Source: an uncultured Alphaproteobacteria bacterium (GTDB lineage Bacteria; Pseudomonadota; Alphaproteobacteria; RF32; CAG-239). From it: 64,000 bases of DNA. Positions 1 to 7,660 of the stretch are shown in pieces. The notes beneath the pieces are model-generated. The model had not been told where the DNA came from. It saw only the letters and a program-made list of their open reading frames with translations, and searched no databases. A program made the translations under genes and the position numbers. The stretch is from the NCBI GenBank assembly GCA_934273635.1, contig CAKQSV010000007.1:1-64000 (forward strand), in the 5' to 3' direction. Every line of letters starts with the position of its first letter. The stretch's first letter is position 1.

Positions 1-25
1 TGAATATGGTATTATTCAGGCATAA

Positions 26-47
26 AAAAAGACCTTATAAAGGCCTT
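26..47 (-). terminator. Rho-independent terminator-like hairpin, minus strand
   Basis: Read on the minus strand, GGCCTT and AAGGTC form a six-pair stem (one G-U) around a three-base loop, followed by seven U. No protein gene lies upstream on that strand within 120 bases. A TATAAT-like box with extended TG lies on the same strand at 77-82, so a very short transcript is possible. Confidence 0.5.
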
Positions 48-262
48 GCATAATCGCTACATACACTTCTCTCACGATTATAGCAATTTTTATAGCATAT
101 TTTAGGGAAAGTGTTCCAAAAATTTTTTAAAAAATTTCACTTTTTTTACATTTATTTGAAAAACAATGAGTTAATCAAATTGAATTGTGCATAAAAATTG
201 AGGTGAGAGGCTTTTTGTTATTGGGACGATTCGCATATGGACGCCACAACAAACAATTATGG

Positions 263-410
263 GATAATATTTATATTGACGCATTGGTTGAATCTGGATT
301 GCTTCGCCCGCGTCGCAAACTCGCAATGACGTACGGAGTGGAGATGGATCGCCACGCTGGCGCTCGTGATGACGTTTGAGGAGATGGACGCGAGTGCGCA
401 ATGATGATTC
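263..410 (+). repeat. Composite copy of the dispersed hairpin repeat
   Basis: An 18-base AT-rich start and TTGGTTGAATC lead into a hairpin (294-331) with outer arms ATTGC (298-302) and GCAAT (323-327). Two degenerate modules follow (about 346-376 and 385-404), then ATTCAGGTG. The first 44 bases match 37549-37592 at 41 positions, and the final ATTCAGGTG also recurs there. This is the longest copy of the family in the window. Confidence 0.7.
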
Positions 411-490
411 AGGTGGCGGGATGATAGGGGATAGCGTGCGAGGCGGAAGGAGGTATAAAAAAACACCCACGCGGGTGTCTGAAAATAAAG

Positions 491-567
491 TGGGGCGAAC
501 GATCGGGCTCGAACCGACGACAACCGGTACCACAAACCGGGGCTCTACCAACTGAGCTACGTTCGCC
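491..567 (-). tRNA. tRNA-His (GTG)
   Basis: Read on the minus strand the cloverleaf is complete: acceptor GCGAACG/CGTTCGC, D arm with GCTCAG, anticodon stem CCGGT/ACCGG enclosing TTGTGGT (anticodon GTG), T arm with GGTTCGAGCC, and an encoded CCA at 491-493. The extra G at position -1 (base 567), opposite C73, is the identity element of histidine tRNA and confirms the assignment. Confidence 0.97.
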
Positions 568-578
568 AACAAGATATG

Positions 579-607
579 CTTTTACTAACAATAATCACAA
601 AAGTCAA
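579..607 (-). promoter_or_regulatory. Probable sigma-70 promoter of tRNA-His
   Basis: On the minus strand TTGACT (602-607) and TAAAAG (579-584) are separated by 17 bases and lie just upstream of the tRNA. The -10 box is weak, the -35 box good. Confidence 0.45.
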
Positions 608-708
608 GCAAAAAAAATATTCTTTTTGCTTTAATAAAATTAATATTTTATTTGCTTTTTGCGCTTACAATATCTACAAATAAGGGCATTAGTAAAGAGA
701 GTATAAAA

Positions 709-1914
709 ATGTTGTGTTTTTTTAAGAATCCGACAAAGTTGGGACTGAACATTATCACCGCAGCAACCTTTATGTGTTGTTCATTGAGCGGGGTTTCGGC
801 GCAGGCCTCCACTTCATCCATTATGATCGACGCCGAAACCGGAAAAATTTTATCTCAGTCCAATGCTGACGAAAGACGTTATCCCGCCTCTTTAACCAAA
901 CTTATGACTCTTTACCTGACCTTTGAGGCGATTGACCATGGCTACCTGAGCATGAACGACAAGTTGACCGTCTCTCGCAAGGCGGCGAATATGGAGCCTT
1001 CTCGGCTTGGTTTGCGCCCCGGGGAAACAATCAAGGTCAAAACCGCGGTCAACGCATTGATTGTTAAGTCTGCCAACGACTGCGCCACCGTTTTAGCCGA
1101 GGCTCTGGCGGATTCCGAGGCCGAATTTGCCAAGAAAATGACGGCTAAAGCCAAAGAGTTGGGGATGAAAAATACCACGTTTAAAAATGCCTCCGGTCTG
1201 CCGAACGCGGAACAAAAAACCACCGCCCGCGATATGTCACTTTTGGCGTCGGCAATGTATCACAACTTTCCTAATTACTATAACCTCTTTGCCCAAAAGA
1301 CTTACAGCTACAACGGACGCACTCTTTATACTCACAACCATGTTCTTAAAAAGTTCAAAGGTGCTGACGGCATGAAAACAGGCTACACTCATGCGGCAGG
1401 TTTTAATATTGTCACTTCGGCGCAACGTAACGGCAACCGTGTGATTGCTGTTACAATGGGACACAGAACCCTTAATGAACGCGACAACAAGGTTATGAAT
1501 ATGATGGAAAACGGCTTGACCCGCTTGGCTCAAAACGACCGTGACACCACAGCTCGTATGTATGCTCAGTTAAACCCCGTTGTCAGCGAAGCGGTTGCCG
1601 AACCGGTTAAAATGGCCGCAAACACTTCAACCGATAAAATCTGGGGCGTTCAAATCGGAGCTTTTTCAAACTATGCCAAAGCTCGCAACTATGCTCTTAA
1701 GGTCAAACGCAATACCCGTCAGGTCTTTAAGGGTAAAGACATTAGTGTTGAGCCGGTTGCCGCGGGCTCAGCCATTGTTTATCGCTCTAAAATTATCGGC
1801 TTTGCCAAAAACGACGCTGACAATGCCTGCAAAAAACTCAAAAGCAAAAATCAATCTTGCATTGTTGTCGCATCAAGCCACGAACCACAATATGCCTCGG
1901 CTGACAGGTATTAG
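709..1914 (+). CDS. dacA: D-alanyl-D-alanine carboxypeptidase (peptidase S11) with SPOR domain
   Basis: Penicillin-binding-protein-5-type enzyme that trims the terminal D-Ala from peptidoglycan pentapeptides in the periplasm. All three serine-enzyme motifs are visible: SLTK (Ser61), SAND (Ser121) and KTG (223-225). Residues 1 to about 32 form a signal peptide ending near VSAQA. The last ~75 residues (from WGVQIGAF) match a SPOR peptidoglycan-binding domain, a layout common in alphaproteobacteria in place of the PBP5 membrane anchor. The ATG at 709 is chosen because AAAGAGAG lies 7-14 bases upstream; an in-frame TTG at 652 has no such site. The stop is 3 bases before mipZ, suggesting co-transcription. 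Confidence 0.93.
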   Translation: MLCFFKNPTKLGLNIITAATFMCCSLSGVSAQASTSSIMIDAETGKILSQSNADERRYPASLTKLMTLYLTFEAIDHGYLSMNDKLTVSRKAANMEPSRLGLRPGETIKVKTAVNALIVKSANDCATVLAEALADSEAEFAKKMTAKAKELGMKNTTFKNASGLPNAEQKTTARDMSLLASAMYHNFPNYYNLFAQKTYSYNGRTLYTHNHVLKKFKGADGMKTGYTHAAGFNIVTSAQRNGNRVIAVTMGHRTLNERDNKVMNMMENGLTRLAQNDRDTTARMYAQLNPVVSEAVAEPVKMAANTSTDKIWGVQIGAFSNYAKARNYALKVKRNTRQVFKGKDISVEPVAAGSAIVYRSKIIGFAKNDADNACKKLKSKNQSCIVVASSHEPQYASADRY

Positions 1915-1917
1915 GAT

Positions 1918-2715
1918 ATGACCGAAAAAAAAGCGCATACGATTGTCCTCAGCAACGAAAAAGGAGGTACCGGCAAATCTACAATCTCTTTACACTTAGC
2001 CGTTAAACTTTTGCAAGAAGGTTTTAAAGTCGCCACTATTGATTTGGACGGACGGCAAGGCACGCTCTCCCGCTATCTTCAGAATCGTGAGCTTTTCTGC
2101 CTTAAGAACGGCTATAAGCTCCCCTCCCCGCAACATTTTAGGTTTGCGCCCACCGAGGACTATGCCCACATTGCCGAACATGCCGCCTGCGTTGAGATGC
2201 AGATTAATGCCCTTTTGCCGCTTTATGACGCGGTTATTATCGACACCCCCGGCAATAAAAATTATCTCTTTGAGCTGGGGCATAAGTTTGCCGACACACT
2301 CATCACCCCCATCAGCGACAGTCTGATTGACCTGAACTCGATTTCTGAAATTGACTTTAATACCGGCAAGGCCGGCAAACCGGGGTGTTATGCCGCTTAT
2401 ATCTGGGATGTGAAAAAATATCTGGCGGCGCAAGGCAAAAATTATCTCAACTGGATTGTGGTCGGCAACAAAGTCAACCCGTTGCGCTCCAGAAACAAAA
2501 ACGTGGTCTTTGACTATTTGCAACAACTTTCGAAATTATATGGTTTTAGGGTCTGTGAAGGCTTCAAAGACAGGGTTATATATAAGGAGTTGTTTTTGGA
2601 CGGACTGACGGTTTTGGATATGCAGGACGAGCACCTGAAAATGCGCATGAGTCTGTCGCACATTGCCGCCAAGCAAGAAATTCGCCGGTTGGCCGAGTTT
2701 ATTTGCCCCGAATAA
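1918..2715 (+). CDS. mipZ: MipZ-type ParA-family ATPase, division-site placement
   Basis: Cytoplasmic P-loop ATPase of the ParA/MinD superfamily. The deviant Walker A motif EKGGTGKST (around residues 14-22, Lys20) and the DLDGRQGT segment (residues 43-50) match MipZ, which in Caulobacter forms a bipolar gradient from ParB and inhibits FtsZ assembly. The length (265 residues) fits. It follows the carboxypeptidase by 3 bases with AGGAT upstream of the ATG. No parB is in the window, so assignment to MipZ rather than another orphan ParA rests on the N-terminal motifs. Confidence 0.88.
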   Translation: MTEKKAHTIVLSNEKGGTGKSTISLHLAVKLLQEGFKVATIDLDGRQGTLSRYLQNRELFCLKNGYKLPSPQHFRFAPTEDYAHIAEHAACVEMQINALLPLYDAVIIDTPGNKNYLFELGHKFADTLITPISDSLIDLNSISEIDFNTGKAGKPGCYAAYIWDVKKYLAAQGKNYLNWIVVGNKVNPLRSRNKNVVFDYLQQLSKLYGFRVCEGFKDRVIYKELFLDGLTVLDMQDEHLKMRMSLSHIAAKQEIRRLAEFICPE

Positions 2716-2751
2716 AATCCGTTTATTTTCAACAAAATAAAAATATTGCAA

Positions 2752-2775
2752 AAACTCAAAATATGATTTGAGTTT
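2752..2775. other. Inverted repeat downstream of mipZ
   Basis: AAACTCAAA (2752-2760) and TTTGAGTTT (2767-2775) form a perfect nine-pair stem with a six-base loop between mipZ and pgm. No U-run follows on the plus strand, so it may be a weak terminator, an operator or an mRNA end. Confidence 0.45.
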
Positions 2776-2833
2776 AGCGGCGCAGGTGTTAAACTGCCCC
2801 TATCAATCAACCCCTTGCCATAAAGGATATGTT

Positions 2834-4453
2834 ATGATTAAAACCATTATGACTACCCCTTATAACGACCAGAAAATGGGCACCGCCGGTTTGAGACGCA
2901 AGTCCAAAGTCGTTATGCAGGAGCATTATATTGAAAACTTTGTGCAGTCGATTTTTGACACTATCGGCGATTTGCGCGGCAAAACCTATGTTCTGGGCGG
3001 CGACGGTCGTTTTTATAATGATGTCGCGATTCAAAAAATCATCAAAATGGCGGCGGCGAACGGCGTTGCCAGACTGATTGTCGGTCAACAGGGTTATCTT
3101 TCGACCCCCGCCTCCTCAAACATTATCCTCAAAAACAAACTGGACGGCGGTTTTGTGCTTTCGGCCTCGCACAACCCCGGCGGCGTTAACGGCGACTTTG
3201 GCATTAAATACGCCAACAACAGCGGCGGACAATGCCCGAGCTCAACCAGTGACGAGATTTATCGCCGCACGCAGAATATTAAAGAATTTAAAATCTGCGA
3301 CGCACCGGATATTGACCTTTCAAACCTCGGCACGCAACAGCTCTGCGGTATGGAAATTGAGGTGATTGATGCCGTTAAAGACTATGCCGAGATGATGGAG
3401 GAGATTTTTGACTTTGCGGCATTGAAAAAACTTTTTGCCAACGGCTTTACCATGAGGTTTGACGCGATGAACGCCGTGACCGGTCCTTATGCGCAACGTA
3501 TTTTTGAAGATATTTTAGGCGCGCCGAAAGGCTCGGTTGTCAACTATAAACCGTTGCCTGACTTTGGGGGATTGCACCCAGACCCGAACTTGCTTTATGC
3601 CAAAGAGCTGGTTAATTTGATGTTCTCGGACAAAGCTCCTGATTTTGGCGCGGCTAATGACGGCGACGGCGACCGCAATATGATTTTGGGACGCAAGTTT
3701 TTTGTCACACCGAGCGATAGTTTGGCCATTTTGACCGATAATTATAACTTGATTCCGGCCTATAAAAACGGCATTTACGGCGTGGCTAAATCCGCCGCGA
3801 CCTCAACCGCCGTCGGTCGCGTGGCAAAGGCGCACAACATCGGTTACTATGAGGTTCCGACCGGTTGGAAGTATTTTGTAAACCTGATGGACTCCAAACG
3901 CATTACTTTTTGCGGTGAAGAGAGTTTTGGCACAGGCTCGTCTCATATTCGCGAAAAAGACGGCATTTGGGCGGTTTTGTTTTGGCTGAGTATTATTGCC
4001 GCCACCGGTAAATCGGTTGAGGAAATCACCCGTGAGCATTGGCAAAAATATGGGCGCAGTTATTATATGCGCTTTGATTTTGAAGGTATCGACACATCGG
4101 TTGCCGACCAGCTCATGGCTGATTTGGAGGCTAAGCTCCCCTCACTTGACGGCGAAAAGTATGGCGAATATGAGGTGTCGGAAGCCGCTCCGTTCGTTTA
4201 TCATGATCCGGTTGATGGTTCCAGCACCAAGAACGGACTGATTGTGAAATTCAGCAACGGCTCGCGCATTGTGTTCCGTCTGTCGGGAACAGGCTCAAGC
4301 GGCGCAACCCTACGCGTCTATCTTGAAAAATTTGAGACCGAAAAACTGCGGGAAGATTCTTTGGCGATGCTACAAGATTTGTTGAAAATCGCGTTTGAAA
4401 TTGCTGAAATCTCGCCTCGCACAGGGAAACAACACGCCGATGTCATTACTTAG
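2834..4453 (+). CDS. pgm: Alpha-D-phosphoglucomutase
   Basis: Cytoplasmic phosphohexomutase interconverting glucose-1-phosphate and glucose-6-phosphate, feeding nucleotide sugar and glycan synthesis. Visible are the catalytic phosphoserine loop SASHNPGG (Ser112), the metal-binding loop DGDGDR (about residue 276), the sugar-binding loop GEESFGTGSSH and the C-terminal phosphate loop RLSGTGSSGATLRVY. At 539 residues it matches the long bacterial/eukaryotic PGM form rather than PMM/PGM. The ATG at 2834 follows AAAGGA by 6 bases; an upstream in-frame TTG (2768) is unsupported and lies over the inverted repeat. Confidence 0.95.
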   Translation: MIKTIMTTPYNDQKMGTAGLRRKSKVVMQEHYIENFVQSIFDTIGDLRGKTYVLGGDGRFYNDVAIQKIIKMAAANGVARLIVGQQGYLSTPASSNIILKNKLDGGFVLSASHNPGGVNGDFGIKYANNSGGQCPSSTSDEIYRRTQNIKEFKICDAPDIDLSNLGTQQLCGMEIEVIDAVKDYAEMMEEIFDFAALKKLFANGFTMRFDAMNAVTGPYAQRIFEDILGAPKGSVVNYKPLPDFGGLHPDPNLLYAKELVNLMFSDKAPDFGAANDGDGDRNMILGRKFFVTPSDSLAILTDNYNLIPAYKNGIYGVAKSAATSTAVGRVAKAHNIGYYEVPTGWKYFVNLMDSKRITFCGEESFGTGSSHIREKDGIWAVLFWLSIIAATGKSVEEITREHWQKYGRSYYMRFDFEGIDTSVADQLMADLEAKLPSLDGEKYGEYEVSEAAPFVYHDPVDGSSTKNGLIVKFSNGSRIVFRLSGTGSSGATLRVYLEKFETEKLREDSLAMLQDLLKIAFEIAEISPRTGKQHADVIT

Positions 4454-5534
4454 ACGACATTTTGCGCTTGCGTTATGTGGTATGGCACTTGTTTTTGCAA
4501 CAAGTGCCTCTGCCGGTTTATACGGTTTTTCAAGCGTGGAGCAGACTCAAAAAACAGTGTACGAGACCGTGCCACCGCGCAAGATTTTGAACTATCGCAA
4601 GGCTATGCGCGATTTGGTGGTGAGCATATCCGAGTTTGGTAAAAGCCAAAACAAGCACTTTGTGGTATTGCCGCACGAAGGACAATATTTGTTCAATAAA
4701 AGCCTGTGGGAAGAAGACTTGGGTTATTATAACCAAATTCGCAGCACGAAGGGCTACGTTGACGACGCCTCATTTTTGAGCGAAGATGTCGCCGATGCAA
4801 AAGACCTGCCGCCACACGTGAATAAATATATCAATGCCGTGGACGGAATTGTGGTCAACAATCATTATTGTGAACATCGTCCGCTTGACAACGAAATTAC
4901 GCAAACCCAGTTGCCGGTGTTTTCTATTGAACAATGCGCCTCAGAGCAGAAATTGGATGACGCCATTGCAGAATCACTTAGGGACAAAGTTGCGATTTAT
5001 CCGTTTTTGCACCCGCAAACCGCTTTCAAAAAAGTGGTTAAGCAACTGATTATTAATGAAAACGCCGACAATATTTTTACGCCAAAGCAGGCACGCAACA
5101 TTGCCTTTTTGCTCAATGACGAGGACTATGCCGACCGCTATCGTTTGATTGGCGATGTGCGCAATTCTAACTTTGACATGGTGGTGATTGACCCGTTTTT
5201 TCAGTCAAAAACACCTTACACGCCTGAGGATATTGACTCGCTGAAATATAAGAAAAACGGCGCAAAGCGTTTGGTGCTTGCCGCCGTTAATCTGAGCGAA
5301 CTTTCCGAAAACAGTTATTTGTGGCGCAAAGAGTGGCGCAAGTCTCGTCCGAGCTGGTTGGCGGGGCAATCCTCCGTAACACCGCACACTTTTGTGGCGC
5401 AATATTGGCTGCCGGAGTGGAAACATCTGCTGAGCCGCCACATCAAAGGTATTACCGACAGCGGTTATGACGGGGTGTTTCTGACCGGCATTGAAAACCA
5501 TCGCTATTTTGAACAACCCCTGCCGTTGGAATAG
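4440..5534 (+). CDS. Exported GH114-like TIM-barrel protein
   Basis: 364-residue protein with a signal peptide (cleavage near SASA, residue 25). The C-terminal half resembles the GH114 / TM1410-related family (endo-alpha-1,4-polygalactosaminidase-like, also the N-terminal domain of PelA): VVIDPFF, a long stretch ending with PSWL, AQYWLPEWKHLL, then GYDGVFL. The family usually reads GvyLD at the last motif; here it is GVFLTG, so a presumed acidic residue is Thr. The ATG at 4440 overlaps the pgm stop by 14 bases and the stop is 9 bases before fliQ, so it is probably co-expressed with the export genes. Substrate and activity are not known. Confidence 0.6.
   Translation: MSLLRRHFALALCGMALVFATSASAGLYGFSSVEQTQKTVYETVPPRKILNYRKAMRDLVVSISEFGKSQNKHFVVLPHEGQYLFNKSLWEEDLGYYNQIRSTKGYVDDASFLSEDVADAKDLPPHVNKYINAVDGIVVNNHYCEHRPLDNEITQTQLPVFSIEQCASEQKLDDAIAESLRDKVAIYPFLHPQTAFKKVVKQLIINENADNIFTPKQARNIAFLLNDEDYADRYRLIGDVRNSNFDMVVIDPFFQSKTPYTPEDIDSLKYKKNGAKRLVLAAVNLSELSENSYLWRKEWRKSRPSWLAGQSSVTPHTFVAQYWLPEWKHLLSRHIKGITDSGYDGVFLTGIENHRYFEQPLPLE
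4484..4508 (+). other. Perfect 10-pair hairpin inside the signal-peptide codons
   Basis: GGCACTTGTT (4484-4493) and AACAAGTGCC (4499-4508) pair perfectly around a five-base loop, 44 bases after the start codon. No U-run follows, so it is not a standard terminator. Confidence 0.6.
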
Positions 5535-5543
5535 GATATTGAT

Positions 5544-5810
5544 ATGAACGAAGTTGAAGTTTTGGACATTTCGCGCGAGGCAATTTTCACTTTGCTTAAG
5601 GTGGTGACGCCGGTTTTGCTGGTGGCGTTGTTTATCGGTTTGGTCATCGGTATTTTTCAGGCGCTCACCCAAATTCAGGAAATGACGCTCGCGTTTGTGC
5701 CTAAAATTCTTTGCGTTTTCTTGACGCTAATCTTGCTTTTTCCGTTTATGCTCAACCAAATGCGCAACCTGAGCACCATGCTTTTTGATAAAATTGTCAA
5801 CGGTGGCTGA
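5544..5810 (+). CDS. fliQ: Flagellar export protein FliQ
   Basis: 88-residue inner-membrane component of the flagellar type III export gate, with two hydrophobic helices (residues ~17-40 and ~50-73) and the family segment LFIGLVIGIFQALTQIQE. Fits family length exactly. AGGATA precedes the ATG. Its stop is two bases before fliR, so the genes are co-translated; fliP and fliO are not nearby. Confidence 0.95.
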   Translation: MNEVEVLDISREAIFTLLKVVTPVLLVALFIGLVIGIFQALTQIQEMTLAFVPKILCVFLTLILLFPFMLNQMRNLSTMLFDKIVNGG

Positions 5811-5812
5811 TT

Positions 5813-6568
5813 ATGCATGAACTGATTTTTGCCGAAGTTTATAAATTTATCTTTATTTTTCTGCGTATCGGCTCGGCGCTTATGCTTATGCCGGGGTATA
5901 GCAGCTCATACATCAACACCCGTATGCGTCTTTCAATGGCGATTATGGTTTCGGTGATTCTCGTGCCTTTTTTAAACAATTATATTCCCACGCCGGCGCC
6001 GAATATGACCACTAACATCCAAATGTTTTTTGTGGAAATCTGTTTTGGTATTTTTTTGGGCGTGATTATGCAAATAATGTATTTTGCCATCAATCTGTGC
6101 GGCAACTTTGTCGGACAGTCATCGGGTTTTGCCAACGCGCAAATGTTTGACCCCACCTCGCAAAACCAATCTATTGTCACCGAAACGTTTATGAGTACTG
6201 TCGCCATTACCGTTATTTTTATGACAGACCTCCACCACCTTATGCTCAGCGCCGTCATTGACAGCTATCAGGTATGGCCGGTGGGAACTTCTATTCCGGT
6301 TGACGACTTTGCCAAGTTTTTGAGCACGACTATGAATCAATCGTTCATCATCGGTTTTAAAATCGGCTCGCCGTTTATTGCTTTTACGCTCGTTTTTTAT
6401 ACCGGCATGGGCTTGTTGTCGCGCCTGATGCCGCAACTTAACATCTTCTTCCTGTCACTGCCGTTGCAAATTTATTTGGGACTTGGGTTGTTGCTCATTA
6501 CCTGTCCGGCAATGATTATGTGGTTTTGCCGCCACTACGAAGAAGGTTTAATCCCGTTCACAAAATAG
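5813..6568 (+). CDS. fliR: Flagellar export protein FliR
   Basis: 251-residue polytopic membrane protein of the FliPQR export gate. The start FAEVYKFIFIFLRIGSALMLMPGY and the FVGQSSGFANAQMFDP region are typical of FliR, and about six hydrophobic segments can be seen. It sits between fliQ and flhB in the order usual for alphaproteobacteria. Confidence 0.95.
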   Translation: MHELIFAEVYKFIFIFLRIGSALMLMPGYSSSYINTRMRLSMAIMVSVILVPFLNNYIPTPAPNMTTNIQMFFVEICFGIFLGVIMQIMYFAINLCGNFVGQSSGFANAQMFDPTSQNQSIVTETFMSTVAITVIFMTDLHHLMLSAVIDSYQVWPVGTSIPVDDFAKFLSTTMNQSFIIGFKIGSPFIAFTLVFYTGMGLLSRLMPQLNIFFLSLPLQIYLGLGLLLITCPAMIMWFCRHYEEGLIPFTK

Positions 6569-6580
6569 AGGATTTTCGCC

Positions 6581-7660
6581 ATGGTCGCGCCTGAAGATGA
6601 AGACGAATCCTCCAAAACGGAAGAAGCGTCGGAACATAAAAAACAAAAAGCCAAAGAAGAAGGTAACGTTGCGCTCTCACAAGACGCCAAGAGTTTTATT
6701 ATGCTTATTGGTATGCTGATGGTGGTGTGGATGATACTCCCCATGGTCGGGCGTTGGTATATCAGCGACTTTACGGTGTTTATTGAAAGCCCCGAGACAA
6801 TTCCGACCGACGCGCGGCATTTGCAACTTTTATTCCGTCAGGTGGTGGTGGCGTTTTTCAAAATTATGGCGATTCCGTTTGCGATTTTAATGTTGCTCGG
6901 CATTACCGCCAATGTGGCGCAAACCGGTTTTATTTTTGCACCCAAACGCTTGGAGCCAAAGTGGGACAAACTGAACGTTTTTGCGGCACTGACCAAATTT
7001 ATCACCATGCAGAAAATTTTTGACAGCTTGAAAGGTATTGTTAAAATTACCGTTATCGGCTTTATCGGCATTTTGGTGCTCAAGCCTTATTTGAAAGACG
7101 CCGGTCTGTTGCCTGAAATGTCGGTTATCGGTATTTTGCGACTGATTCATAAAGTGGTGATTATGCTTATTTTTACCGTAGTTATCGCCACCCTGATTAT
7201 TGCTCTTGCGGACTACGCTTATCAGAAGTATACTCACCTCAAGAAATTGAGAATGACCAAACAGGAAGTTAAAGAAGAATATAAACAAACCGAAGGCGAC
7301 CCGCTTGTCAAATCAAAAATTCGACAAATGCGTATGGAACGGGCGCGTCTCCGGATGATGGACAATGTTCACAAAGCCGATGTGGTTATTGTCAACCCGA
7401 CTCACTTTGCCGTGGCGCTTGAGTATAAGGCCGAGACAATGGATGTGCCGGTTGTCGTTGCCAAAGGTGTGGACAACATTGCCCTGAAAATTAAAGAAAT
7501 AGCCACGGAAGACGAGATTCCGATAGTCGAAAATCCGCCATTGGCGCGTGCCTTATACGCCAGCGTAGACTTAGATGAACCGATTCCGACCGAACATTTT
7601 AAAGCCGTAGCCGAGGTAATTGGATATGTTATGCAGCTTAAGAACCCCCAGACCAGATAA
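6581..7660 (+). CDS. flhB: Flagellar export switch protein FlhB
   Basis: 359-residue inner-membrane protein that switches export specificity from hook to filament substrates after autocleavage. The cytoplasmic NPTH site lies at residues 272-275 (VVIVNPTHFAVAL). The acidic/lysine-rich N-terminus (DEDESSKTEEASEHKKQKAK) and four membrane segments match the family. AGAGGA lies upstream of the ATG. The 3' end overlaps the cckA reading frame by 35 bases. Confidence 0.95.
   Translation: MVAPEDEDESSKTEEASEHKKQKAKEEGNVALSQDAKSFIMLIGMLMVVWMILPMVGRWYISDFTVFIESPETIPTDARHLQLLFRQVVVAFFKIMAIPFAILMLLGITANVAQTGFIFAPKRLEPKWDKLNVFAALTKFITMQKIFDSLKGIVKITVIGFIGILVLKPYLKDAGLLPEMSVIGILRLIHKVVIMLIFTVVIATLIIALADYAYQKYTHLKKLRMTKQEVKEEYKQTEGDPLVKSKIRQMRMERARLRMMDNVHKADVVIVNPTHFAVALEYKAETMDVPVVVAKGVDNIALKIKEIATEDEIPIVENPPLARALYASVDLDEPIPTEHFKAVAEVIGYVMQLKNPQTR

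Larger units (their letters stand above)
1..490. other. Intergenic region with repeat copies, no gene seen
   Basis: No convincing coding frame is present; the open frames here lack ribosome sites and cross repeats. The stretch holds a minus-strand terminator-like hairpin (26-47), a dyad at 50-56/75-81, an AT-rich block (about 110-180) and a composite copy of the dispersed hairpin repeat (263-410). A small inverted repeat (TGAATA/TATTCA) lies at positions 3-20 region edge; its role cannot be judged because the window starts there. Confidence 0.6.

Noticed and set aside
4484..4500. Second sigma-54 promoter (TGGCAC...TTGC) upstream of fliQ
   Set aside because: The GG-GC spacing is 11 rather than 10, it lies in coding sequence, and is explained by the hairpin.
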